From assembly GCF_004353925.1 (NCBI RefSeq), contig NZ_SMOK01000047.1, positions 248,001-312,000 of the forward strand: a stretch of 64,000 bases of DNA, given 5' to 3'. The notes below the pieces were generated by a model. The model saw only the letters and a list, made by a program, of their open reading frames with translations. It was not told where the DNA came from and ran no database searches. The DNA is from Pseudomonas sp. H9 (GTDB taxonomy: Bacteria; Pseudomonadota; Gammaproteobacteria; Pseudomonadales; Pseudomonadaceae). Position 1 is the stretch's first letter; each line of letters starts with the position of its first letter. Made by a program: the position numbers and the translations under genes. Shown one piece after another: positions 24,349 to 34,300 of the stretch.

Positions 24349-26181
24349 ATGCTGTTTCGCCGGTTCGAAAAGCTGATCGATATCTTTCGTGAAGCCCCCA
24401 GCGCGGCGCCGCCCAGTACGGTGTTGCCGTTCTACCTGTACTACCTGCGACAGGTCTGGCCCAGCTTTGCGGCGTTGCTGGTGGTCGGCCTGATTGGCGC
24501 AATCATTGAAGTGGCACTGTTCAGTTACCTGAGCCGGATCATCGATCTGGCTCAGGGCACGCCTAACATCCACTTCTTCAGCGAACATGCCGGCGAACTG
24601 ATCTGGATGCTGGTGGTGGCGCTGCTGTTGCGCCCGGTGTTCGTTGGCCTGCACGACCTGTTGGTGCACCAGACCATCAGCCCCGGTATGACCAGCATGA
24701 TCCGCTGGCAAAACCACACCTATGTGCTCAAACAGAGCCTGAATTTCTTCCAGAGCGATTTTGCCGGGCGCATCGCCCAGCGCATCATGCAAACCGGCAA
24801 CTCACTGCGCGATTCGGCGGTGCAGGCGGTGGATGCCCTGTGGCACGTTCTGATCTATGCCATCAGCTCGCTGGTGCTGTTCGCCGAAGCCGACTGGCGC
24901 CTGATGCTGCCGCTGATCAGCTGGATTCTGTGTTACATCGGCGCGCTCTACTACTTTGTGCCACGGGTCAAAGCCCGTGCGGTAGTGTCGTCCGATGCCC
25001 GCTCCAAACTCATGGGGCGTATCGTTGACGGCTACACCAATATCGCCACCCTCAAGCTGTTTGCTCACACCGATTTCGAGCAACAGTACGCGCGCGAAGC
25101 CATCAGCGAACAAACTGAAAAGACCCAACTGGCAGCGCGTGTGGTCACCAGCATGGACGTGGTCATCACCAGCCTCAACGGCCTGCTGATTGTCACCACC
25201 ACAGGCCTGGCCTTGTGGCTGTGGAGCCAATCGCTGATCAGCGTCGGCGCCATTGCCCTGGCCACCGGCCTGGTGATCCGCATCGTCAACATGTCAGGGT
25301 GGATCATGTGGGTGGTCAACGGCATCTTCGAAAACATCGGTATGGTCCAGGATGGCCTGCAGACCATCGCCCAACCAGTGACCGTGACCGACCTGCCCAA
25401 CGCGCCGGCCCTGAAAGTCGAACGCGGTGCAGTGAAGTTCGAGAACGTCGGTTTTCATTACGGCAAAGGCAGCCGCATCATTGACGACCTCAACCTGGAC
25501 ATCCGCCCCGGTGAAAAGATCGGCCTGATTGGCCCTTCGGGTGCCGGCAAGTCAACCCTGGTCAACCTGCTGCTGCGCCTGTACGACCTGGAAAGCGGGC
25601 GCATCCTGATCGACGGTCAGGACATCGCTCAGGTATCCCAGGCCAGCCTGCGTGCACAGATCGGCATGATCACCCAGGACACTTCCCTGCTGCACCGCTC
25701 GATCCGCGACAACCTGCTGTACGGGCGACCTGACGCCAGTGATGAAGCACTGTGGGAAGCCGTACGCCGGGCCCGCGCCGACGAGTTCATCCCGCAGCTT
25801 TCCGATGCCCAGGGCCGCACCGGTTTCGATGCCCATGTGGGTGAGCGCGGGGTCAAACTCTCGGGTGGCCAGCGTCAACGTGTTGCCATTGCCCGGGTGC
25901 TGCTCAAGAACGCGCCGATCCTGATCATGGACGAAGCCACTTCAGCCCTGGATTCGGAGGTGGAAGCGGCCATTCAGGAAAGCCTGGAGACGCTGATGCA
26001 CGGCAAGACAGTGATCGCCATCGCCCACCGCCTGTCGACCATCGCCCGTATGGACCGCTTGGTGGTACTGGAAAAAGGCCGCATAGCCGAGATGGGCAGC
26101 CATGCCGAGCTGCTGGCGCAGCAGGGTTTGTATGCGCGCTTGTGGCATCACCAGACCGGCGGCTTCGTCGGCATCGACTGA
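24349..26181 (+). CDS. ABC exporter, fused permease/ATPase
   Basis: 610 aa half-transporter. An N-terminal six-helix membrane domain (about 35-340) with the HQTISPGMTSMIRWQ coupling region is followed by a nucleotide-binding domain: Walker A GPSGAGKST (395-403), signature LSGGQRQR (504-511), Walker B ending LIMDEA (525-530). It would act as a homodimeric exporter of lipid-like or drug-like compounds (MsbA-like); the substrate is unknown. AGGAG lies 11 nt before the ATG. A REP pair follows. Confidence 0.88.
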   Translation: MLFRRFEKLIDIFREAPSAAPPSTVLPFYLYYLRQVWPSFAALLVVGLIGAIIEVALFSYLSRIIDLAQGTPNIHFFSEHAGELIWMLVVALLLRPVFVGLHDLLVHQTISPGMTSMIRWQNHTYVLKQSLNFFQSDFAGRIAQRIMQTGNSLRDSAVQAVDALWHVLIYAISSLVLFAEADWRLMLPLISWILCYIGALYYFVPRVKARAVVSSDARSKLMGRIVDGYTNIATLKLFAHTDFEQQYAREAISEQTEKTQLAARVVTSMDVVITSLNGLLIVTTTGLALWLWSQSLISVGAIALATGLVIRIVNMSGWIMWVVNGIFENIGMVQDGLQTIAQPVTVTDLPNAPALKVERGAVKFENVGFHYGKGSRIIDDLNLDIRPGEKIGLIGPSGAGKSTLVNLLLRLYDLESGRILIDGQDIAQVSQASLRAQIGMITQDTSLLHRSIRDNLLYGRPDASDEALWEAVRRARADEFIPQLSDAQGRTGFDAHVGERGVKLSGGQRQRVAIARVLLKNAPILIMDEATSALDSEVEAAIQESLETLMHGKTVIAIAHRLSTIARMDRLVVLEKGRIAEMGSHAELLAQQGLYARLWHHQTGGFVGID

Positions 26182-26192
26182 CTCCGCCAGTG

Positions 26193-26256
26193 GGAGCGGG
26201 CTTGCCCCGCGATCGCGATCTTTCTGTCACATCGCCTCGCGGGGCAAGCCCGCTCC
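26193..26256. repeat. REP pair
   Basis: GGAGCGGGCTTGCCCCGCGA and its inverted copy between the convergent ABC and GNAT genes. Confidence 0.9.
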
Positions 26257-26265
26257 CACCGAAGG

Positions 26266-27390
26266 TCAAGCCTGGCGATAGGGCAAGGCGCTGCGTGCTT
26301 CTTCGGCGTAGGCCAACACCCCTGCCCGCTCCTGCTGCAGAAATTCGTCCACGGCCCGACGCAATCCCGGGTGCAGCAAGTAATGCCAAGACCGGGTAAT
26401 CACCGGCTCAAAACCTCGAATCAGCTTGTGCTCGCCCTGCGCACCGGCATCAAAACGCTGCAATCCCTCGGCAATGGCAAAGTCCATGCCCTGATAGAAG
26501 CAGGTCTCAAAATGCAGGCGGTCGAATGCACCTACACAGCCCCAATAGCGCCCGTACAGGCTGTCGCCACCGACCAGGCTGAAGGCCATGGCGACGTCAC
26601 GCCCACCCTGACAGGCCATGACCACACGGATGGCCGTTGGCATGCGTTCGGCCAGCAGGCTGAAGAATGAGCGGGTCAGGTACGGCGCACGGCGACGCAC
26701 CGCGTAGGTGTTGGCGTAACAGGCAAAAACAAAATCCCACTGTGCTTCGCTCAGCTCGTCCCCTCGGTACCAGCGAAACTCGATGCCCTGCCCGGCCACC
26801 TGCTCACGCTCCTTGCGCATCTGCTTGCGTTTGCGAGAACTGAGGCTGTCGAGAAAATCCTGGAAATCCCGGTAACCCTGGTTGCGCCAGTGAAACTGAC
26901 ACCCCAGACGCTCCATCCAGCCATCACGGCCACGCATTACGGCGTCGGCCTCGGCATCGGTGAAATTGATATGCGCGCCCGACAGCCCTTGGCCCGCCAG
27001 GTCCTGGCTAAGCTGATCGATCAGTTCGCCAGCCGCCTGCGCATTGCCCAACAGCCGCGAGCCGCTGACCGGCGAAAACGGTACCGCGCCGAGCAGTTTG
27101 GGGTAATAGGCAATGCCCGCACGTTCACAGGCATCGGCCCAGCCGTGATCGAACACGTACTCACCAAAGGAATGGGTTTTTACATAAGCTGGTAGTGCGG
27201 CCTGCAACTGCCCCGCAGCATCCGTCAGCAGCCGGTGCGCTGGCGTCCAGCCGGTACGCGGGCTGACGCTGCCGCTGTGCTCCAGGCTGCTGAGGAAGGC
27301 ATGACGTAAAAACGGTTGTTCGCCCGGCACCAGGGCATCCCAGGTGGCAGGTGAGCATTCGGCGAGCTGTGACAGGATGAGGATAGGCAT
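26266..27390 (-). CDS. GNAT-fold (FemAB-like, DUF482/PF04339) protein
   Basis: 374 aa from MPILILSQLAECSPATWDAL. The family is recognisable by the N-terminal PFLRHAFLSSLEHSGS segment, the KTHSFGEYVFDHGWADA motif and the C-terminal ETCFYQGMDFAI...RFDAGAQGEHKLIRGF. Such proteins are predicted acyl- or peptidyl-transferases of unknown substrate. The start at 27390 is preferred over a 15-codon longer frame because the family begins near here; the ribosome site is weak either way. Confidence 0.8.
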   Translation of the reverse strand: MPILILSQLAECSPATWDALVPGEQPFLRHAFLSSLEHSGSVSPRTGWTPAHRLLTDAAGQLQAALPAYVKTHSFGEYVFDHGWADACERAGIAYYPKLLGAVPFSPVSGSRLLGNAQAAGELIDQLSQDLAGQGLSGAHINFTDAEADAVMRGRDGWMERLGCQFHWRNQGYRDFQDFLDSLSSRKRKQMRKEREQVAGQGIEFRWYRGDELSEAQWDFVFACYANTYAVRRRAPYLTRSFFSLLAERMPTAIRVVMACQGGRDVAMAFSLVGGDSLYGRYWGCVGAFDRLHFETCFYQGMDFAIAEGLQRFDAGAQGEHKLIRGFEPVITRSWHYLLHPGLRRAVDEFLQQERAGVLAYAEEARSALPYRQA

Positions 27391-27457
27391 TGGCGCAGTC
27401 TGCCTCGTCACGCCGGCGAAAAAAAGGTGCTTCACGGATTATTGGACTGATCCAGTG

Positions 27458-27521
27458 GGAGCGGGCTTGCCCCGCGCTTGCGGACTGTCTGATGCATCGC
27501 ATCGCGGGGCAAGCCCGCTCC
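27458..27521. repeat. REP pair
   Basis: GGAGCGGGCTTGCCCCGCG and its inverted copy upstream of the GNAT gene, next to the porin terminator. Confidence 0.9.
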
Positions 27522-27531
27522 CACGAGGGCA

Positions 27532-27557
27532 AAAAAAAGCCCCGCAGATGCGGGGCT
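27532..27557 (-). terminator. Rho-independent terminator of the porin gene
   Basis: Minus strand: AGCCCCGCA-tc-TGCGGGGCT stem followed by a run of T residues, about 30 nt after the porin stop. Confidence 0.85.
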
Positions 27558-27587
27558 GAAGATTTAACGGATGAGGAGCGGTACTGC

Positions 27588-28901
27588 TTAGAACACGTAC
27601 TGCGCGCGCATGACGAAGCCGTCGCCGCTGTCGTCGCCAACAGCGTTCTCGGCGTTGTCGACTTTGGATTTGACGTACACACCGCTGAGCTTGATCGACT
27701 CGTTGGCGTACCAGTTCACACCCACGTTATGCACTTTGGCTTCAATGTCACTGACATCGGCGAATGCACCGTTGTCATCATCAGTGCTCAGGTGGTCATA
27801 GCGGTAGAACACTTCCCAGGCACCGATTTGCTTGTTCTGCGGCTTGATCGCATCGAACTTGCCCAGCTTGTAACCACGCGCTTCACCGGTCAGGGTATAG
27901 GCCAGTTGACCGTAGTAGCCGGTGGACTTGATGTCGGAGAAAGCATCGTCGTCAGCCTGGGTGTCACGCTTGATGTATTCACCCTGTACCGAGAACGGGC
28001 CCATGGCCCAGGCCGCTTCCAGGTTCCAGGCCTTGTCGGTGTCGTAGGCACCGGCCGGGGTGTTGTTAGCGCCGCCCAGTACCAGACGGTTACCGTTGTC
28101 ACCGGCATCCTGACCACCATCAGTGCTTACGCCGCGCATGCCCAGGCGGCTGCGGATACGGCCGTCGAACGCGGTGTCCGAGAGGTCACGCTGGGCGTAG
28201 TTGATACCGAAGTGCAGGACGTTGCCGGCTTCGTGCATCAGTGCGAAGACGCCACGCAGGTTGAACTGCTTGGTGCTATCGCCATCCTTGTCCTGGTTGG
28301 TGGCATCTTTGGCAAACACGCCAACCGAACCGTACAGCGAGTCACCGGCGTTACCCGAGGCTTGCAGGCCCATACCGCCGTTGTGCGAGTTGGTCCAGTC
28401 GACCAGATCATAGGCAGCAGTACGCTCTTGCGCGGTTACCCACTTGGAGCTGGTGGCTTTTTCCAGACCGAATTCTGGGTCGAAACGACCGACTTTGATC
28501 GACACTGGCTTGAAGCCGTTGTAGGCAAGAGACGCTTCGTCGAAGTAACCGTCTTCGGAGCGGTTGTCACCGCCGGAGTTGTGCGAGAAGTCGTAAGCGA
28601 TGGCGTAAGCCCAGTCGGTGTACATCACGCCGCCCAATTCCAGGTAAGCGCGACGGAAGTAACCCGCGTCGGCGGTGTTGCCGTTCTTGGTGTAGAAACC
28701 GTCAAAACGGCTGTAGTCGGCCTGAACACGACCGCCCAGCTTGAAGCTGAATTCCTTGTCGGTGGTAGCGACCTCGAGGCCACCTTTGGTCTTGACTACG
28801 ATATCGGCGCCGTCGGTGGTCACGGTACCCGCGAAAGCCTGGGCGGTTACGGCCATGGCCAAAGCGCTGGCTGCGAAACCTGCGAAGTGCTTACGGATCA
28901 T
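27588..28901 (-). CDS. OprO/OprP-family phosphate-type outer membrane porin
   Basis: 437 aa, close to OprP length. Signal peptide MIRKHFAGFAASALAMAVTAQAFA. A short N-terminal helical part and 16-strand-like barrel follow, with family motifs FKLGGRVQADYSRFDGFY, RRAYLELGG and KVGRFDPEFGLE, and a C-terminal aromatic residue (MRAQYVF) for BAM recognition. OprO and OprP conduct (poly)phosphate under phosphate starvation. GGGGAG precedes the ATG. I saw no convincing tandem Pho box upstream, so the substrate and regulation are uncertain. Confidence 0.85.
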   Translation of the reverse strand: MIRKHFAGFAASALAMAVTAQAFAGTVTTDGADIVVKTKGGLEVATTDKEFSFKLGGRVQADYSRFDGFYTKNGNTADAGYFRRAYLELGGVMYTDWAYAIAYDFSHNSGGDNRSEDGYFDEASLAYNGFKPVSIKVGRFDPEFGLEKATSSKWVTAQERTAAYDLVDWTNSHNGGMGLQASGNAGDSLYGSVGVFAKDATNQDKDGDSTKQFNLRGVFALMHEAGNVLHFGINYAQRDLSDTAFDGRIRSRLGMRGVSTDGGQDAGDNGNRLVLGGANNTPAGAYDTDKAWNLEAAWAMGPFSVQGEYIKRDTQADDDAFSDIKSTGYYGQLAYTLTGEARGYKLGKFDAIKPQNKQIGAWEVFYRYDHLSTDDDNGAFADVSDIEAKVHNVGVNWYANESIKLSGVYVKSKVDNAENAVGDDSGDGFVMRAQYVF

Positions 28902-29064
28902 CGAAGAAGCTCCCCTACTTTATGGTCTTGATAATGTTGGAAAAACACGCGGCTTGAGCCACTTGTGCTGGGGAGGAATCTTGGCGGGGGGTTATGTCAG
29001 ATCAGTGGCTTTTATATAAATGTTTTATTACAAGGGAACTTTTTTACTTCGAATGCGAATAAGC

Positions 29065-29093
29065 CGAAAAGCCCCGTTGCAGGGCCTTACAGC
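29065..29093 (-). terminator. Possible terminator after the sigma/anti-sigma operon
   Basis: Minus strand: AAGGCCC-tgcaac-GGGGCTT with one mismatch, continuing into TTTTC, just after the anti-sigma stop. Confidence 0.4.
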
Positions 29094-29099
29094 GGGTTT

Positions 29100-29339
29100 T
29101 CACGGTGTTTTGGGCGGCTGTTGTGCGCGAGTGATGCGCTGGACGATTTCATCAACGTCGTCTACCGGTGCTTCGGGCAACGCCTGGATCGTCGCCTGTG
29201 TCAGACGCAGCTGCTTGATGAAACGGCGGCAGTTTTTGCAAAACAACAAGTGCTGGCGGGCCAGCAGTTTTTCACCCAAGGTGAGTTGCCCATCGAGGTA
29301 ATCGCTTGAGCGGGCGACCAGTTCCTTGCAACTCAGCAT
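29100..29339 (-). CDS. Zinc-finger (ZAS-type) anti-sigma factor
   Basis: 79 aa without a membrane segment. Residues H30, C34 and C37 form the H-x3-C-x2-C zinc-binding anti-sigma (ZAS) motif (HLLFCKNC). Such proteins hold the cognate ECF sigma factor inactive, often until redox or another stress alters the zinc site. The start overlaps the end of the sigma gene by 7 nt, which indicates coupled translation and a cognate pair. Confidence 0.8.
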   Translation of the reverse strand: MLSCKELVARSSDYLDGQLTLGEKLLARQHLLFCKNCRRFIKQLRLTQATIQALPEAPVDDVDEIVQRITRAQQPPKTP

Positions 29340-29944
29340 TGGCCGGTTTCCTCAAAATGTTCAAGGGTGGCAAAGACCTTCAGCCTCGCCCGGTGCAGCA
29401 GCACGCGGACATTGGAGAGCGAAAGATCGAGAAGATTACAGATCTCCTCCAACTCCAGACCCTGACGCTCGCGCAGCAGCAACACGCTACTTTGCATGTG
29501 TGACAGGCGCTGCAGGGTATGCTCCAGGCACTCACGCAGCTCATCCTGGCTGAGCAGTGCTTCTGGTGAGTCTTCGTGCCAGGCAGACGGCGCCAGCAAC
29601 CAATGACCGTCGCTGGCAAAGCGCTCGTCCCCTACTGTGCCATGCGGGCCTGGCAGGTCATCGAGCAGCACTTCGCGGCGGTTCTGCTTGTAACGGGTTT
29701 TGGCGGCGTTGGCGGTAATGGTCAGCAGCCAGGTCTTGAGGCTGGAACGCCGCTGAAAGCCCGGCAAGCCGCGCACCACGGCCAACCAAGCGTCCTGCAC
29801 AGCCTCGTCGGCCTGACGACTGCCGAGAATGGCGTAGGCCACGGCGCGCATGGCGCCCTGGTAAGTCGTGACTAATTCCTTGAACGCCTGTTGGTCGCTG
29901 ACCAACAGGCGTTCAAGCAAGCGCGCTTCGAAATCGACCGACAT
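29333..29944 (-). CDS. ECF RNA polymerase sigma factor
   Basis: 203 aa from ATG 29944 (MSVDFEARLLERLL; GAGG 6 nt upstream; a GTG two codons earlier is possible). Sigma region 2 includes DEAVQDAWLAVVRGLPGFQ and region 4 includes LLRERQGLELEEICNLLDLSLSNVRVLLHRAR. It would direct RNA polymerase to a stress regulon and probably to its own promoter. It is followed directly by its zinc-finger anti-sigma. The signal is not evident. Confidence 0.87.
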   Translation of the reverse strand: MSVDFEARLLERLLVSDQQAFKELVTTYQGAMRAVAYAILGSRQADEAVQDAWLAVVRGLPGFQRRSSLKTWLLTITANAAKTRYKQNRREVLLDDLPGPHGTVGDERFASDGHWLLAPSAWHEDSPEALLSQDELRECLEHTLQRLSHMQSSVLLLRERQGLELEEICNLLDLSLSNVRVLLHRARLKVFATLEHFEETGQC

Positions 29945-30005
29945 GGTCACCTCATCCTGAACGAGTTCAACGGACGTCGAAGCAGGCGCTTTGTTACAAC
30001 CGCGC

Positions 30006-31127
30006 TCAGCGCTTGCGCAGAATCACACTGCCGATCGAATAACCCGCACCGAAGGAGCTGAGCACGCCCAGGGAACCTTTAGGCAGGTCATCCTGATGCT
30101 TGTGCAGGGCAATCACCGAGCCCGCCGAGCTGGTATTGGCGTAGCTGTCGAGAATCACCGGTGCTTCAGTTTCCAGCGCATCGCGACCGAGCAGTTTCTT
30201 GACGATCAGGTGGTTCATGCTCAGGTTGGCCTGGTGCAGCCAGAAGCGTTTGACGTCGCTGACGCTGATATTGTTTTCTGCCAGGTGCTGACCGATCAGC
30301 TCGGCAACCATCGGGCAAACTTCGCGGAATACCTTGCGGCCTTCCTGGACGAAGAGCTTGTCGGCAGCGCCGATGCCTTCTTCAGCCGCACGGTTGAGGA
30401 AGCCGAAGTTGTTGCGGATGTTGTTGGAGAACTGGGTCAGCAGTTTGGTGCTGACGATGTCGAATTGATGCGCCGAGGTGGCCAGGTCGGCACGTTCCAC
30501 CAGCACGGCTGTGGCGGCATCACCAAAAATGAAATGGCTGTCACGGTCGCGGAAGTTCAGGTGACCGGTGCAGATTTCCGGGCTGATCACCAGAATCGCG
30601 CGGGCCTGGCCCAATTGCACGCTGTTGCAAGCGGTCTGGATACCGAAGGTAGCCGAGGAACAGGCAACGTTCATGTCAAAGCCAAAACCGTTGATGCCCA
30701 GCGCTTGCTGCACTTCGATGGCAATCGCCGGATACGGGCGCTGCAAGTTGGAGCAGGCAACGATCACCGCATCGACATCAGCGGCAGTACGACCTGCACG
30801 TTGCAACGCCTGCTCCGCCGCAGCCACGGCCATCTGACAGAGGATCGACGGCTCGTCGTTGGAGCGCTCCGGCAAGCGTGGCGTCATGCGTTGTGGGTCG
30901 AGAATTCCGGCTTTGTCCATGACAAAGCGGCTCTTGATGCCCGAGGCCTTTTCGATGAAGGCTGCGCTGGACTCGGCCAGGGCCTGCACTTCACCGCGCT
31001 CGATGGCTTCGGCGTTGTCAGCATTGAACTGCTGTACATAGGCATTGAAGGAATCCACCAGCTCTTCGTTGGAGATGCTGTTGGCCGGGGTGTACAGGCC
31101 GGTGCCGCTGATGACGACGTTATGCAC
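30006..31127 (-). CDS. Beta-ketoacyl-ACP synthase III-like enzyme
   Basis: 373 aa from a GTG start at 31127 (AGAGGA 7 nt upstream); a longer frame to 31205 lacks family similarity. Catalytic Cys156 (NVACSSATFG), His in WLHQANLSMNH and Asn in YANTSSAGSV make the KAS III triad. It resembles P. aeruginosa PA3286, which condenses octanoyl-CoA with malonyl-ACP and so feeds beta-oxidation products into fatty-acid synthesis. The preference for octanoyl-CoA is inferred from that similarity. It is separated from hrpA by a 200-bp gap with hairpins. Confidence 0.85.
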   Translation of the reverse strand: MHNVVISGTGLYTPANSISNEELVDSFNAYVQQFNADNAEAIERGEVQALAESSAAFIEKASGIKSRFVMDKAGILDPQRMTPRLPERSNDEPSILCQMAVAAAEQALQRAGRTAADVDAVIVACSNLQRPYPAIAIEVQQALGINGFGFDMNVACSSATFGIQTACNSVQLGQARAILVISPEICTGHLNFRDRDSHFIFGDAATAVLVERADLATSAHQFDIVSTKLLTQFSNNIRNNFGFLNRAAEEGIGAADKLFVQEGRKVFREVCPMVAELIGQHLAENNISVSDVKRFWLHQANLSMNHLIVKKLLGRDALETEAPVILDSYANTSSAGSVIALHKHQDDLPKGSLGVLSSFGAGYSIGSVILRKR

Positions 31128-31268
31128 GGTCGTTCCTCTGTGTAAGGGTCGCCGCCCGGCGGGCAACGGCCTGTTCGATTCGGTCAGCTGGCACCTTCGT
31201 ACCAACTCTTGTGTGTAATAACCCCTGAAGCGAGTACGCTGCAGGGTTCCTCATTCGGTAAACGCTGA

Positions 31269-31290
31269 TGTCGGGATTATCGGCCCGACA
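31269..31290. terminator. Stem-loop downstream of hrpA
   Basis: TGTCGGG-N8-CCCGACA, a perfect 7-bp stem about 40 nt after the hrpA stop (minus strand). No T tract, so terminator function is uncertain. A second bulged stem (AACCC...GGGTT) lies near 31217-31245. Confidence 0.3.
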
Positions 31291-31329
31291 GCAGCGAATA
31301 TCGGCCAAGTGTGCCACAAGTACAGGCGT

Positions 31330-34300
31330 TTAGGCTTCTACCTGACTCCACTGCTTGCTGAGTCTTTTGTCAGAAACCGGCACTTTTGTACCCAGCTGCT
31401 GAGCGAACAGCGACACCCGATACTCCTCAAGCCACCACCGGTAGAGTGTCAGTTGCTCATCGCGCTTGCCTTCCTGCGCGTGCTTGTCGGCACGGGCTTT
31501 GTACTGCATCCACAGATTGCCCAGCTCACCACTCCAGACCCGGTCCTTCTGCACCTGGCTTCCCAGTTTCTCCAGGCGCAACTCGATGGCCTTGAGGTAG
31601 CGCGGCAATTCCTTGAGCCACAGCGCTGGCGTTTCTCGCACAAAGCCTGGGTACACCAGGTTGCTCAGTTGTTGCTTGATGTCATTGAGGGCCACCGCCT
31701 GGGCCAGGTCGATCTTGCCTTTGAAGCGCTTTTGCAAACCGTGCCAAAGCTTGAGAATCTCCAGGGTCAGGCGCGCTAGGCGCTCGGCATGTTCGGTCCA
31801 ACTGCCGCGCTTGCGCTCGGCCAGCGAGGCCAGGCCCGCACCGTCGCGCGGCAGGTTGCTTTCACCGTCGAGAATGCAACTGTCGAGGCTGGCCAGCAGG
31901 ATATCTTCCACCAGCGCCTCGACACGCCCCAGCTCTCGGTACAGCAAGCCCAGCTCGGTCAGCCCCGGCAGTTTGCCGCGCAGGAATTTGGCCGGCTCCG
32001 CCAGTTGCTGCAGCAGCAAACGCTGCAAGGCACGGCGGTGTTGGAACTCGGCTTCGGCCTGGGTAGAGAAACGCCCTTCCTTGACCGTGCCGTTTTCTTC
32101 AACCAGCGCCGGGTATACCGTCATCGACAGGCCAGCGATTTTTTGCTGCGCCGTCTCGGCGACCTGGGCAAAGGCTTTGGCCTGCACCGGCTGCTGGCTT
32201 TTCTCGGTTTGTGGCACCGCCAGCGCCGCCTGGCTTGCAGCCACGAAGCGCGCGGTCAACTCGGCCAGGTCGCGACCTTCGCCGAGGAATTTACCCTGGC
32301 CGTCGACCACTTCCAGGTTCATCTTCAGGTGGCTGTCCACCTGCTCCGCCGCTTCGGCCCAGGCTTCATCACTGACCCGGGCGCCGGTCATGCGCAGCAA
32401 TTCACGGCCCAACGCTTGGGGCAATGAACCCTCGGCGAAGGTCATGCGCTGCAAAGCTGCCTTGACGAAGTCTGGTACCGGGACGAAGTTCTTGCGCAAG
32501 GCCTTGGGCAGGTTGCGCACCAGGGCAATGCACTTGGCTTCGAGCAAGCCAGGCACCAGCCACTCCAGGCGCTCACCCGGCAAGCTCGGCAATAACGGCG
32601 CCGGCACGCGCACGGTGACACCGTCGCGCGGGTGGTTGGGCTCAAAGTGATAGCTCAGCGGCAGGCTCAAGTCACCCAGGCGCAAGGTGTCGGGATACTG
32701 CGCGGCGGTGACTTCACTTGCCTCACGTGCCAGTACGTCTTCCTCGCGCATGATCAGCAATTGCGGGTCTTTCTGGCTGTTTACCCGGTACCAGCTGTCG
32801 AACGTCGCAGTCTGGTGAATCTCGGCCGGCAAGCGTGCTTCATAGAAGCCGTACAGGGTTTCGTCATCGGCCAGAATGTCACGACGGCGGGCTTTGGCCT
32901 CCAGCTCGTCAAGCTGTTCAAGCAGGCGGCGGTTGGCCGTCAGGCACTTGGCTTTCGACTGGATTTCACCGCCCACCAACGCCTCACGGATAAACAGCTC
33001 GCGGGACATCACCGGATCGACCGGACCGAAGTGCACCGGGCGGCGACCGACCACGATCAGGCCGTAAAGGGTGACCTGTTCGTAGGCCACTACCTGGCCG
33101 CGCTTCTTCTCCCAGTGCGGCTCGAAATGGTTCTTTTTGATCAGGTGCGTCGCCAGCGGTTCGATCCAGTCCGGCTCGATTTTCGCCACCATGCGCGCAT
33201 AGAGTTTGGTGGTTTCCACCAGCTCGGCGGTCATGATCCACTGCGGGCGCTTCTTGCCCAGACCCGACGACGGATGCACCCAGAAACGCCGTTGACGCGC
33301 ACCGAGGTAATCGCCTTCTTCGGTCTTCTGGCCGATCTGACTGAGCAGGCCGGAGAGAATCGCTTTGTGCAGTTTTGGGTAGTCTGCCGGCTCTTTGTTG
33401 AGGCTCAAGTGCAAGTCACGGCAGATCAGGCTCAACTGCCGGTGGGCATCGCGCCATTCACGCAGGCGCAGGTAGTTGAGGAAGTTCTTCCGACACCAGT
33501 TGCGCAGCGGGCTGGCGGTCAAGGCCTGACGCTGTTCCTCAAAACCGCGCCATAGATTGACCAAGGCGGCGAAATCCGAATCGGTATCTTTCCACTGGGC
33601 ATGGGCCTGGTCGGCTGCCTGCTGACGCTCCGGCGGCCGCTCACGAGGGTCTTGTACCGACAAGGCACTGGCGACGATCAGCAGTTCATTGAGGCTGCCC
33701 TGCTTGGCACCTTCCAGCAGCATGCGCCCCAAGCGCGGATCAACCGGCAGACGCGCCAGTTGTCGCCCCAGCGGCGTGAGCTGGTTCTCACGGTTGACCG
33801 CCGACAGCTCCTGCAACAGGTTGAAACCGTCGCTGATGGCCTTACCATCCGGCGGCTCAATAAACGGGAAGGCATCGATTGCACCCAAGCGCAGGTGCAG
33901 CATCTGCAGGATCACTGCTGCCAGGTTGGTCCGCAGGATCTCGGGGTCGGTGAACTCAGGGCGTGCGTTGAAGTCTTCTTCGCTGTACAGGCGCACGCAG
34001 ATACCCGGCTCAACCCGGCCGCAACGGCCTTTACGCTGATTAGCGCTGGCCTGGGACACCGCTTCGATCGGCAAGCGCTGCACCTTGGCTCGGTAGCTAT
34101 AGCGGCTGATCCGCGCAGTACCGCTGTCGATCACGTAGCGAATGCCCGGCACCGTCAACGAAGTTTCGGCCACGTTAGTGGCCAGCACCACACGCCGACC
34201 GGGGTGGGACTGGAAAATCTTCTGCTGCTCTGCCGGTGACAAGCGCGCATACAACGGCAGGATTTCGGTATGGCGCAACTGCGCCTTGCGCAGCATCTCG

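Noticed and set aside
27390..28931. 513-codon plus-strand frame opposite the porin gene
   Set aside because: It mirrors the porin coding frame, which has a signal peptide, barrel motifs and terminator; the antisense product has no domain sense.
28902..29099. Pho box upstream of the OprO/OprP-type porin
   Set aside because: Only an isolated CTGACAT-like half-site is visible; the tandem 7-mer arrangement is missing.
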